From Sipunculus nudus (lineage: Eukaryota; Annelida; Sipuncula; Golfingiida; Sipunculidae): 64,000 nucleotides of DNA. This document shows, piece after piece, positions 47,448 through 58,728 of this stretch (position 1 is the first letter of the stretch; every line of letters starts with the position of its first letter). The notes beneath the pieces were generated by a model, which saw only the letters and a program-made list of their open reading frames with translations, was not told the DNA's origin and did no database searches. A program made the translations under genes and the position numbers. The DNA is taken from the NCBI GenBank assembly GCA_026874595.1, contig CM049306.1:57976019-58040018 (forward strand), read 5' to 3'.

Positions 47448-49074
47448 TTTGTGGGGCTGATTCAGAGATACACGTTTTCGGGGCCATCAGATCAAGTATC
47501 GATCTTGTGCACAATAAAAACATATAAAACACAAAAAATATTATTCGAACGCTATCTGTGATCTGCTTTACTGGTTTTGTATCATTACTTCAAGGTTCTT
47601 ATAATATCGACTCATGTTATCAGGAGCTACCTGATAAAATGCTCTTGGGGCTGTCAGGGCATTGTTAATAATAGAGTGAGTAAGCACGTGCGAGTGGAGA
47701 TAATTAAAAGGCCTGATCTATAATCACAACAATGTATGTACGACGACGCTTGTAGGCCTCATATTAGTCTATATACAAGTATTTCATAGACGCGTGGGAA
47801 TTTCAGGGGTGCAGGGGATACCGTGCTCCTCTGGAAAAAGGGTAAGTTGGCAGGGTACAGAGAAGGAATGCCCTTCCTCAAGTACGTTTGGTTGTGCATG
47901 AAGTTAACTTGGGTTCCGTCCTTTGAAAGTTACTGAAATCGTTGACACTTAATTATTGCTGTTAAAAAGTGTTGGCTTGTTAATATGATAATCCATATGC
48001 GTCCGTTGTTAACTTTAGATTTATATATTTATTTATATTTATATATTTATAACTCCTCTGGGAGGTCATGAGTGGCTGTTCCTTTGAGCATGATTTGGAT
48101 CTGGCGAGGACATCTTAGGCTGACCAGGTTTTTTATTATTTCTTTTCTTATTATTACAGCCGAGAATTCGCCAAAAGACACATTTCATTTGCGGATTCCA
48201 TGGTAGGACAGATTCGTATTCCAAGGTTATACAGCGATAAACCCGCTGGCTGTGTATCTGATGGCCTCGCTTGTTAAGATCAATTATGTAGCTTTACATC
48301 GCCTGTTCTGCTCATGTTTTAAGGACAGTATTGATCAAACCCGTGCCTGCGTCGTCCGGGCCCGGTCGTGAGCCGGATTGTATCGTTACTAAGCAGATAT
48401 TACATCTGCTGAGTCCTAAAGAATACAGAGCCTTGACAACGGACAATTACCACGCATTATGTGTGCTTGCCCCCATTTACAGCAAAAATTGATCCAATAA
48501 TCTAAGACAGTGATGTCTACAAGAATGGAATGTTTGTTCTTCTAGCTTACAGCAGAAAATGGCAATTCAGACTACAGACAAAATACTTTAAATCGCATTA
48601 TATCATCTGTGATGAACAGAAAGCCGAACGTAAGCAAAAGAAAAAGTGATGAGGCTAATAGGTACACGTACTTCAAATAGATGCAATGTTAAAGATAAAA
48701 GTACATACCAAAGGGTTTAAAGCTGGTGACCATTATCAGTGATGTAATATCGTTCGGTCTCATTAATGGTTGCCACGATTTGTCAGGTAGGTTTGATTGC
48801 ACTTTGCAGTAGCACGTCGACTCCAGTTTGTACAAAGTATTCGCGTCACATGTGTCGCGTATACACTTTGGATCTTGATATGATCATAATAGGGTTCGGC
48901 CTCATGTGTAGACATACTTGACTGTATTGACACTGCTATCCAGTTTTGCTATATCTCAGCAGGAGTTGACAGGAATAAGACCGTGCCGCGGGGCTCGCCA
49001 ATCAATTGGAAATTGGTTCGTCCTCGTTGGGTTCATTTACCAACTAAACAAACTTATTTGATTTGCAATATTCT
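47448..49074. other. Intergenic, no gene seen
   Basis: No domain, splice pair or clear repeat recognised. Confidence 0.4.
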
Positions 49075-49630
49075 TCAACAAAGCTGGCTTGGCCTAGCAT
49101 TTCTTCCACTCTCTAGTTGTATGCAATACGGCCATGTGTCTATGTGTCACTATATAAAGCTGGTCATGACCTTTCTCCGTCTAGAATGGAGGGCCGCCTT
49201 GAGTGGACAACAGCTCCGTGTCATCCCCACCCCAGTTCTTACCCAGACAAACAAAATATGTTCCGTGTGTGGTAGACCACAAATAATAAATAAATATTAA
49301 TTAGTGCGCACGGATTATTAATTCTTCCGCGCAAATTAACATAAACATCAGACTACGCTGTTGTTTGATACTTTCTATCGTTTTCAGGTACAGTATGAAC
49401 TGCAAGACGATCCACGATACATTATGACGATGCGTCTCTTTTTGCTGAATTAAAGCATAAATGATTATTTTTTTTAAAATAATCATCTATATAACTTTTT
49501 ATGTAAAAAAAACATGCATCATAACGTCAAAATAATTACACTGATGTTATAAACCATCTCAAGCTAACATAAATAGTTTACACTAGCCTAATTTGAAAAT
49601 TATTGGAAAACATTGGAAATCTTGTTTCTT
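49075..49630. repeat. Direct repeat flanking the GH27 gene, left copy
   Basis: It matches 55707-56090: shared blocks include CTTCAACAAA, TGGCCATGTGTCTAT, AGACGATCCACGATACATT, AAGCATAAATGATTA and TTATTGGAAAACATTGGAAA. This copy has an extra ~145 bp in the middle (about 49225-49370). Confidence 0.75.
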
Positions 49631-50104
49631 TTTTTTTGGGGGGGGAGAGGTGGGGGGAGTTCGAGAATATGTGAGTCACCTGTCAACAAATTCAAATGTC
49701 CCAACAAAACACGACTAGATGTTTACAATCGCGGAGCAATCACTGGAAGTTTCACCCGTCGTCAGTAATTAACTGCGCGATAATGGGGCCACTGACTGTA
49801 CGTAAAACTAAAGCAATAAGGTCAAGGTTAAAAAACAAATATCAGGCGACAATATGTCATCTATGACTGATATTGTGCACAAAGTTCCGTTTTTTTTCAA
49901 ATCAGCCACATTTGAGATCTAGGGTAAACACGAGCAGAAGAGAAATAAAAAAGAAAAGAATAAATTGAATTTGATGGTTTTGCACACTAAGGAGGCTTAT
50001 TCAAGTGCGCTTAATGTTAGCAGTAACTGAGTCTTCTTGCTACAATATCTAAAACTTATAAGACGGAGGGCAAAGTGTCGGCCTAACATTAATATTTTTG
50101 TGAA

Positions 50105-50401
50105 CCTAAGGCCAAAAAAAAAATAAGGTATGGTTCTCAGGCACTTTTTTTCAGAAATCAGTGCGGGCGGGCGGTATTTTATTTTTGACCTTTTTTTGAG
50201 TGTCTCCATAAAAATGTCATATGATCAGGGAAAAGTATGAAAATAACAAATTTTTTTGCAAAACAGGGAAAAGCACTACATAAATTGTAATATTCATCTT
50301 CTTGAAAGATAAAAATCAAAATAAAAATTGTTGATGCGGGGGGTAAAAATTGACGCGGGCGGTGCCTGAGAACCATACCTTTTTTTTTTTTTGGCCTAAG
50401 G
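50105..50401. mobile_element. Inverted-repeat (MITE-like) element, second copy
   Basis: The arms 50105-50144 and 50362-50401 are near-perfect inverted repeats: CCTAAGGCC or CCTTAGGCC, an A-run, then AGGTATGGTTCTCAGGCAC. The interior is related to 38453-38772. No coding capacity and no clear target duplication. Confidence 0.8.
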
Positions 50402-51114
50402 GTGCGCTCTTTCAGCCATTCGAGCTTTTGCACTTTTGTTTTTGCAGGCCGCCAATTTGAGTATAATATAATGAGGTTGCTTATGAGGGAATCCTATAAG
50501 ATAAAGTAGAAAGACATTAAATAATTGATTTAACTTTTTCGAACAGATACATTGAATCGGAAATGCCAGCCAACCAGAAGAAACCAATGTAATGCCTTCC
50601 TAATTTTAAGGCGGCCTATTCTAACATAAGACGTCTATCAACTTAAGAAGAGCCTTTTATATCATAAAATAGGCAGGAAAATGCGACCCCATGCTTCGCA
50701 CAGTACATACACAGGCTGTTCGTTTTGTTTATATTTACGTGTTTATAACGTGTTGGGGGCCCGTCAAAATAATCCAAACACATTCAACAAGACGTTTTGC
50801 GAATGGCGTTTGCAACTAGTGATCTCAACTTTCGCACATATACCACATTAGGAAACATGATTTTTAGTGCTGGCGCATGTTTCGAGTTTACTATACCAGC
50901 CTTTGGATAAACAAGGTCATACATCCGTCACAGAGGAGTTATAAGAATATTTATGAAACACTGATTACCTACGGTTCAGTAATATGAAAGCAGAGTAAGC
51001 CAGAGCTAAAAAAATCTAAAGAAGAGATAGGTGTTTGAATTGCTCTTTTAAGTTTTTTTTTAAATCATTAGATATCAGTTGAAGAACTGCTTACTAAATC
51101 ATTTGAACTTTAGG

Positions 51115-51148
51115 GTCATGTGACTCGGTTGGAGGGCCGTCATGTGAT
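51115..51148. promoter_or_regulatory. Two M-box/CLEAR-like motifs upstream of the GH27 gene
   Basis: GTCATGTGAC (51115-51124) and GTCATGTGAT (51139-51148) lie 24 bp apart, about 155-190 bp before the start codon. TCATGTGA is the M-box core bound by MITF/TFE factors, and GTCACGTGAC is the lysosomal CLEAR consensus, one base away. Their function here is inference. Confidence 0.45.
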
Positions 51149-51302
51149 AGGAAAATCGATGTGATTACATGACAATGCAGGATTGGTAAAGTGTAGGATC
51201 GATGACATAAGTCGCACTGGTCATGAATAAATCTCGAAAGCTGGAATAGACATAAACGAGGGGCGGATCACTTGAAGAATAGCCCAGTAACCGAAGACAA
51301 CA

Positions 51303-52520
51303 ATGAAGCTATTTCTGCTTTCCTGTGCTTTGCTACTGCTGACATCATGTGTGATGTCTTTAGACAATGGGCTGGCTCGCATACCACCCATGGGCTTTTT
51401 GTCATGGGATAGATTTCACTGTAACATTGACTGTGATCACGACCCTCAAAATTGCATCAGTGAGAACCTGTTCAAGCAGATGGCAGATCACATGGTATCA
51501 GATGGCTTCCTGGATGTGGGTTACAACTATGTAAACATCGACGATTGCTGGATGGCCAGGGAACGTGATGTGTCTGGAAGACTCGTGGCCGATCCAAAGA
51601 GATTCCCGAACGGCATCAAAAGCCTGGCAGGATATATGCATGATAAAGGCATGAAGCTTGGAATATATGGAGACGTAGGTAAACGCACCTGTGATGGCTA
51701 CCCTGGGAGCCAAAACCATTTCCAGATGGACGCTCAGACCTTCGCTGACTGGGGTGTCGACATGTTGAAGCTTGATGGCTGCTACAGTGACCCAAAACAG
51801 TTCGATGATGCCTACCCTGCCATGGGCGTATGGTTGAACAAGACAGGCTATCCTATACTTTACTCATGCAGCTGGCCTGCTTATCAGGAACCTGGTACTC
51901 AGCCCAATTATACTAAAATTGCCAAGTATTGTAACATATGGAGAAATTACGTGGATATCCAGGACTCCTGGGACAGCCTGATAGGTATCATAAACTTTTA
52001 CGGTGATAACAAACATCACTTTGTCGAGGTAGCAGGACCTGGAAACTTCAATGATCCAGATGAGCTGAACATTGGTAACAATGGTTTGAGTTACGACCAA
52101 GAGAGGGTACAAATGGCCATGTGGTCTATGATGGCTTCCCCACTTTTGATGTCTGTTGACCTTAGGAATATCAGGCCTGAATCCAAAGCTCTGCTGCTGA
52201 ACAAAAACCTCATCGCCATCAATCAGGACAAGATGGGTAAACAAGGACGACGTATCTCAATGAACGGTGACATCCAGATATGGACACGACCTATCCTACC
52301 ACAAGGGACCATGGCCTTTGCCTTCCTGAACACTGGAACTGATGGAATGCCATCCAAGGTGTCGGCCACCCTGACCAGCATGGGAATGACCAGCGCAAAC
52401 GGCTACAACGTCACAGAGGCCTTTGACGGGACGCACATGGGTAAATTCCTGCCATCAGACTCGATCATGGCTAAGGTCAACCCCACTGGTATATTCGTGG
52501 GCGTGGCCAGGCCATGGTAA
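51303..52520 (+). CDS. NAGA: GH27 alpha-N-acetylgalactosaminidase/alpha-galactosidase, intronless
   Basis: A 405-residue uninterrupted frame. Residues 1-19 are a signal peptide (MKLFLLSCALLLLTS), expected to direct the enzyme to the lysosome or outside the cell. The mature part begins LDNGLARIPPMGFLSW, typical of GH27. The TIM barrel carries IDDCW (79-83), the nucleophile Asp158 in KLDGC, and the acid/base Asp251 in NDPDE. The substrate loop reads SCSWPAY with Ser190 and Ala193, the pair that gives human NAGA its GalNAc preference (GLA has Glu and Leu), so removal of terminal alpha-GalNAc is favoured. Glycosylation sites: N179, N202, N369. A short beta-sandwich ends the protein, and length is normal for the family. 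Vertebrate GLA and NAGA genes have several introns; this one has none, so it may be an intact retrocopy or a lineage that lost introns. Confidence 0.93.
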   Translation: MKLFLLSCALLLLTSCVMSLDNGLARIPPMGFLSWDRFHCNIDCDHDPQNCISENLFKQMADHMVSDGFLDVGYNYVNIDDCWMARERDVSGRLVADPKRFPNGIKSLAGYMHDKGMKLGIYGDVGKRTCDGYPGSQNHFQMDAQTFADWGVDMLKLDGCYSDPKQFDDAYPAMGVWLNKTGYPILYSCSWPAYQEPGTQPNYTKIAKYCNIWRNYVDIQDSWDSLIGIINFYGDNKHHFVEVAGPGNFNDPDELNIGNNGLSYDQERVQMAMWSMMASPLLMSVDLRNIRPESKALLLNKNLIAINQDKMGKQGRRISMNGDIQIWTRPILPQGTMAFAFLNTGTDGMPSKVSATLTSMGMTSANGYNVTEAFDGTHMGKFLPSDSIMAKVNPTGIFVGVARPW

Positions 52521-52591
52521 TTTTCTGATACAAAGTAGAGAAGCAGGACCAAAAGTGTGTGCACTTAAAGTTAGTAGTTTCTATCAGTGAT

Positions 52592-52652
52592 ATATAGTTT
52601 CAAGGACGAGTATTTAATACGTAAATATAGTTTCAAGGACGATTATTTAATA
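52592..52652 (+). repeat. 33-bp period tandem repeat in the GH27 3'UTR
   Basis: ATATAGTTTCAAGGACGA(G/T)TATTTAATA occurs at 52592-52619 and 52625-52652, one mismatch in 28. Confidence 0.9.
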
Positions 52653-52654
52653 AA
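52649..52654 (+). terminator. Polyadenylation signal AATAAA of the GH27 gene
   Basis: The first AATAAA after the stop, 129 bp downstream, inside the second 3'UTR repeat copy. A further AATAAA is near 53056. Confidence 0.6.
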
Positions 52655-52659
52655 ATTAC

Positions 52660-55600
52660 GTATTATTAGTAATAATACGAATTGCACAGTGGATAGTCTA
52701 TGATGTAAACCAAAATTCGGCGAAACAGTCTCATCAACACGCAGGCTTTTCTTTAAAAGGGTAGGTGAATACGAGGATGCATTGCGGTTATTATGTATGA
52801 ATGTATATGATGAACAGGCACTATACGATTACGTTTATTTGGAAAGCATGTCCACTTAATTGTACAAAATGTCACTTCCTTTTATTATTTTGTGTCACTA
52901 CTATTTGCTAACATGATGTCACCAGATTTAATGACTGGAATCTTGTTTACGTGCAGTATGCCTGAGCTCCATTAAAACTGGTTTGGATCTCATGTACTTT
53001 TATACAAAAAGAATGTTGTGTCGAAAACTAGATGCAAAACTAGAACCATGCAAAAATAAAAACATGCAATGAGGCATAGGATTTTTTGTTTGAAGTAAAA
53101 CAGCATATCTACAAGCACTTTCTCCAGATTTTTGTTGGTAACTAAAGCTACATCATATGCACTACGGTAGCAGCTTCATGGATTTACTACAAAGTTACAG
53201 GCACTAGGACATTATTTGTTTAAACAAAACCTTTGTTATTTAGATAACGTACTGAACGCTAAAGGTTAATATCATTGCTATTTAAAATATTTTTTGGGGG
53301 GGTAAAATGAGCATTGTTAGTTCCTGCTAGCATTACCCTGTGAGCACAAATAAACGCAATAATAAAACAGGGTGTGATACCTTACTTATTATTATGTATA
53401 TAATAATTCTACAACTATCCAATGTTAAATTATCCGTGGTTGTGTTTATTGGTGTAAAGTAGGTAATAGATTTACAATTTTTTCATTGCAGAGTTGGACC
53501 TGCTCAATAAGGAAGCACTATATGTAGAATGTTCTATAAAAGAATGATAAAATCAGCTGGTTTATGATTGAGTGATCCGGTGACTTGATTTCATGAATGA
53601 CCTCATACAATTTTTTTTAACATGATTTTTTTTTTCAATTTATGTTTATACGTTCAAAGAAAGCTATCAGCGAAAGTTCAAATAACTTGCGTTAACCTGG
53701 GAGAAAAATGTCTTTGGCATGAATATGCACTCTGGATACTTTTTGGGAAAGAAAAAAAAATCACTTTGTGCATTCTTACCAAATGTTAGTAAGATAACAC
53801 ATTAAAATAGAGACACGAATACAGTGACAAAAAAATGGGGCCATTTTTTCAATTAGTAGTTGAAAAATACGTAACATGATGTCAAATTGTGAGAAGTTTA
53901 CATGCGTGTGTAACAATACTTGAATCGCTATGAACAACACAAAGTTAATTCCATTTTCAGTTATAAGTTTTTGAGTGAAAGTTTAACAGTATTAATACTC
54001 TTCATCATTCCTTTGAAGGGAATGAGATAAGACCAGCATTGAGTACCGAGGTCTCACAAACACACATATATACCTAAGTTTACCCGCGAGGAAAGGAACA
54101 TTTTTTTGTTTGTACGAGTGTTACGAAAAGTCTTCATATGGCTTTAGCTGACCTTATCCGGCGTACCTCCTTATAAGGCGTAAGCTTACTACGCCGAAAA
54201 CGGAAGAGGTTACAATAAATATTTGGTGCGTCTTTTTCTAAATCAAATTTGCAGTTCTTACTGATCCGACGAACCACATCGTAACGACAAATCAATACTC
54301 AACATTTCCCTGAAATTTTACCAGTCCTAACCCATTGTGAAGACACTAAACAGTGCGGCATGCACTTGCGACATCTGGTGTTATCTTCCGAGACTATTAA
54401 GAACGCTGGATCCATGCCATATAAAAAGTTTACAACCTTGTTGCGGAAACCACATATATGAGAGCAGCTGACCGAATCGGAATTAAGTCTAGGGACAAGA
54501 CCTAGCATTCAATGGAACACGTCTGATCAACGGGAAAAAAGTCGTTGGGAAGAGCCTGAATTTAGGGGCATAGTCATATATATATTTATATATACTAATG
54601 AAACAATTGCCAGACCATTAATGAAATTTGATAACGTGAAAAAAAAGAGCAAACAATTACTATCAACTTTTAATTAGTTTGGAATTTAATTTCTAATCGC
54701 ATGTTTCTCAGATATCTCATGACGCATTCAAATAGGTTATTAGTTATTTTTTGAATGACTCTACTGGGAAATGTTTCCGTATTTTCCATACCCAGATACG
54801 ATAGGAAACAGCAACAATAAACTCGGGTTAACAGAATTGTAAAATTGTGAACATTCATAAACTTGTACTTTGCATGATCTGCGAAATTGAAGGAGACGAT
54901 CTCGAAAATGAATAAAGTTTCCTTAATCTTCATAAGTAAATGCACCTTTTTAGTAGACAAGACCGCTGGCGGAAGGGTGATGGCTTCAGACGTAAAAGTA
55001 CGCAGAAGTGTTTAACCAAACGGGAACCTACCATGTGGACACTAGTTTAGCGGCTTACTGGTGTCTTGACTGGTACCGACAAGTTTTATCTCTATTTAAA
55101 GGAGGCAGAAAAGTACTTTCGGAGTCAAGCTCATCACAACATACGCCAAGCGTATAAAATGATCAATACGTATTCCCCTTCTGTTTCATATGGCGTGTCA
55201 TCCCGGTCTCACTTGGGCCACGACCAGTCTTTGCTTGGCAACGCACGTCCCCTAAACAAACCCTGAGCATATATATTTTTATCAAACTTTATTAATGATT
55301 ATACTTTTGTATAAATCTGTTTCCAGTGATTCAAACTCTAGAATGACGTATTGGTAAAACTACAAATTTTCATAAAAAACTCTGTAATCCTTGGATTCCG
55401 GAGCATACGTCAATATTTGTTAACATTACTTTTAAGTCTCTTACACGGACACTTCAATTATATGACCATGTAACAGGCTCGATACAAATTCACACAAGTA
55501 AGCCGCTATAAACAAAACCCAAACAAACAGGAGCTGATGGCAATAATCTCCGTGACAGGCTCGAGTAGGAAGTCACAGGACCATTTAGAGTGCGGGATGT

Positions 55601-55706
55601 TACAGGATATGCCTGCAAGCTGGAAAATGGATAACCTGTGATCCATGTTTTCATGGCTCGAATACTGAATAAAGGCGAACTGTCAGATGGACATACCAAA
55701 AGTTTT
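52660..55706. other. Intergenic, no gene seen
   Basis: AT-rich, short frames only; no domain or terminal inverted repeat recognised. Confidence 0.4.
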
Positions 55707-56090
55707 CTTCAACAAACCTAGCTTGCCTAGCATTTATTCCACTCTCTAGATGTATGCAATATGGCCATGTGTCTATTGATCACTATATAAATCTGGTCAT
55801 GAACTCTCTTCGTCAAGAATAGAGGACCCCTTGAATGGACTGTCTATCGTTCACAGGAACAGTATGAACTACAAGACGATCCACGATACATTTGACGATG
55901 TGTCTCATTTTGCTGAAAAAAAGCATAAATGATTAATTTTTTTTTTCAATAATCATCTATATTATTTTTTATGTAAAACAAAACGTGCATCATTACATCA
56001 AAACATTTGCTGATGTTTTAAACCATCTCAAACAAACATATATAGTTTACACTATTTTGGGAATTATTGGAAAACATTGGAAATTTTGTG
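55707..56090. repeat. Direct repeat flanking the GH27 gene, right copy
   Basis: Diverged copy of 49075-49630 in the same orientation, without the ~145-bp middle segment. The pair brackets the GH27 gene at about 6.6 kb spacing. Confidence 0.75.
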
Positions 56091-56340
56091 TAATGTTCCG
56101 TTTGAAGTAAAAATGAAGACTGGTCTTGGCTAACACATTGCTTTATTGTTAAAGCTCCAATGTATAGGCTCAAGAATATAAAGGGGCTACTTTTTACATC
56201 CCCCTTCCTAAGCAAAAACTAAATTATTAAATATTTAAAAAATAAAGGTAAGCTTTAATGGTTACATATATAGCAGGTTTACCACTCAAGGATAATGCGG
56301 ATTACACTTTTATTCCAGTAATCAAAGATGTTGGATTTCA

Positions 56341-57290
56341 TTACATATTTAAATTCCTTGGTTTTACAACTGGTCTGCAATAACGAGTGTAATATTTTCC
56401 AGTATTTGGTTCACGTGATGTCAGAGGTTCATCTCGTGGGTCTGTTGCTGGACTCTCTGGCACGGAGGGAGGATCATCACATTTAGCATTTGGGTGGAAA
56501 CGAACTCTTTTCTCAGGCTGTAGTTCACTGATTACACGGCGGTTGCGCCGGAGGCGGGACCTTTCTTGGGTCTCCCCTATATATGTGTGTGGTTCACTGT
56601 AGGTATCTGCCACATTAGAGGGTTTCCAAAGCTTTGTGGCTGGGTCCTGCACAGTCACGGGCTGTCCTGGAGAAAGAGGTGCAAGATCTTTAGCATTCTG
56701 ATTATAATATTTCTCTTACAATCCATGTGTTTCTAATAACCTGTTATTAACATGATCCCTCCAGTGCGTTTGGTTTGTGGCACGAAATGGCAGATTGCCC
56801 TGTGATTTGCGGCCATATAGCAGTTCGGCTGGGCTGGGAATAGCCGAATCTATTGTAGTTGTGCGTAGGCGCAGCAAAGCGATGTTTGTATCCATGCCAC
56901 TGGCTTTTGCTTTACTCATGGTCTTTTTTACAGTTTTCACCATGCGCTCAGCAAAATCATGGACTATGGATAGTTTGGTAAACTGGTGACGTGGTCAAAT
57001 CCCCAAACTTTGGCAAACTGTTTGAAATGCTCAGTACCATACTGGGGTCCGTTATCACCGATAACTCGATTGGGAACTCCATATTCGCTGAAGATTTGTT
57101 TCAGTGCACTGACAATGGCCTGGCTTGAGCAATGGGTAGGCATCTTTCTTACAATTGGGAATTTTGTGTAATAGTCTGCTACCAACAAGTATTCAAAATT
57201 GTCTAATTGCAACAGTTCTGTACCAATGATTTGCCATGGGCCTGTTGGGATTTCGTGAGGCAATGTTTCTTTCTGTTATGCATTCTGGTA
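56341..57290 (-). pseudogene. Ty3/gypsy integrase fragment, frameshifted
   Basis: On the minus strand three blocks in shifting frames. 57263-56964 is the integrase core start (GPWQIIGTELL, ADYYTKFP, then GDNGPQYGTEHF with the second catalytic Asp). 56950-56716 contains A-E-R-M-V with the catalytic Glu and SPAELLYGR. 56658-56341 is the C-terminal part (LWKPSNV, SRLRRNRR). At the first catalytic position the G-T-D of relatives reads G-T-E (about 57218). Frameshifts separate the blocks, so it is not functional. It lies downstream of the RNase H remains, i.e. canonical gypsy order, on the strand opposite to the neighbouring element. Confidence 0.8.
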
Positions 57291-57630
57291 CTCCTGACAG
57301 ATAAGACAACTGGTGTTTCAATATCCTGCTTTAGAACGAGCCAATACGCACAATCTTTAGCGCGTAGCTGACATTTTACCACACCCTGGTGGGCTGCATG
57401 AATTTTCTCTAAGATTTGTTTTTTGGGAATGTATTGGGAACTATAATGCGGTTTTCTTTTAACACGATCCTGTTTTCAACAGACATCTCATCTCTTAATA
57501 ACCAGTATGGTCTCAGGTCTGTTGGTAAGGATTTCTAAAATGCGGCCATCCCGTTACTATGACGTCACACAGAGCATGAAGAACAGGATCTTTTGCAGTC
57601 TCCTGCTTGAGCTGTGAAAGTTTGTCTGAG

Positions 57631-57950
57631 TTAATTTGCACAAAATTGTCTTTTTTTGTAGATCCTGGTTGATATGTGACGCTTGTTTTGACGGTGAGCG
57701 TGAAAGTCTATCAGCAAGAAGCATGTGTGTTTGCCTGGTTTGTCTGTTATCGAAAGATCATAGTTTTCGAGTCTTAAGAGCAAGCGTTGTAAACGCGGAG
57801 GAGCTGCCAGCAGGTTTTCAGCTAAATCATTCAAGTGGTTTGTAGTCACTTTCCACAACGAAATGTTTGCCGTAGAAATATGTATGGAAGCGTTCGCATC
57901 CAAAGACTACAAGCAGTTTCTCTCAATGTTTGCATAACTTGTTTTTTCTT
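57631..57950 (-). pseudogene. Ty3/gypsy RNase H fragment, frameshifted
   Basis: On the minus strand: CERFHTYFYGKHFVVESDYK, a frameshift, then APPRLQRLLLRLENYDLS, DKPGKH and, after another shift, MLLADRLSR. These are the usual markers of the RT-linked RNase H C-terminus. RT itself is absent because the sequence stops at the junction with an LTR at about 57950. Confidence 0.75.
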
Positions 57951-58560
57951 GAGAATTCATGAAGCGTGTGTTGGGCAGGACCTTATAGACTGTTCTAGAA
58001 GTGCAAAATTCCCGGCTTGAGGTGTGAAGGTATATAAAGGGCTGTTGTTTAGAACCAGAGGGCAGACAGCAGAGCAGATACCAGCGGACGCATAAGCGTG
58101 TGTCAGATTCTAAGACCTTATTCGACGAATGCGGCAATTATACATTTTTAAAGATTTTCTCCTGGATGTTATACATTTGGATTTCAGTTTACTGTCTGTG
58201 TTGTTGCAAGAACTTTCCACTGGACTGTCATTCTCCGAGAGTTTACATTCAAAGGACTTATCTTGGTGACAGTGTTGGTATCGAGGTACTGTACCATTAT
58301 CTTTCTCTGTGATTGTATTGACTTGTTGCTATAACGCTGTGTTACTGTATAATTGTATTGATTTAGTGTATTGTATTGTTAGGGTTGTTTTAGGAATAAA
58401 TTATAGTTATTTGTTAACAAAAAAACACTGACTTCTTTATTCATTCCCCTAGACATTTCCCGCTGCGTAGTTTTACAGAATCTGATATTTTTTTTATTTT
58501 TTTTTACAAAATTTGTGTTCATCACGCATACGTGATCTGTTTATATTAGGTTCCGTAACA
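57950..58560 (+). mobile_element. 5'-truncated LTR of gypsy element
   Basis: It matches the 3' 609 bp of the complete LTR at 62222-63004 with a constant offset of 4,444. The first 174 bp of the LTR are missing, replaced by the inverted RNase H fragment. Differences cluster in the first ~25 bp after the junction; the rest appears identical. It holds a TATATAAA (58030-58037) and an AATAAA (58395-58400) and ends in CCGTAACA. Confidence 0.85.
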
Positions 58561-58566
58561 TAAAAT

Positions 58567-58585
58567 TGGGGGCTCTCGTCGGGAT
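58567..58585 (+). promoter_or_regulatory. Primer binding site
   Basis: TGGGGGCTCTCGTCGGGAT starts six bases past the LTR end. It begins with TGG, complementary to a tRNA CCA end, and is close to the tRNA-Pro-type site; the exact tRNA is not established. The second copy is at 63011-63029. Confidence 0.65.
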
Positions 58586-58728
58586 GCTTAATTTTTTTCA
58601 AATTTATAAGGCCTTGACCTGGACACGTTGTTTTATCATACATTGTTTACACGATTACATATTGTTTACAGTACATTGTTTACAGGATTTATCTCAGTGT
58701 TTTTTTGTTATTGTTTTAACATCTTAAC

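Noticed and set aside
49741-49765. Third hammerhead-like core (CTGACGA...GAAAC, minus)
   Set aside because: Only five bases separate the core halves, so no stem II loop can form, and the cleavage position would be G, which hammerheads do not cleave.
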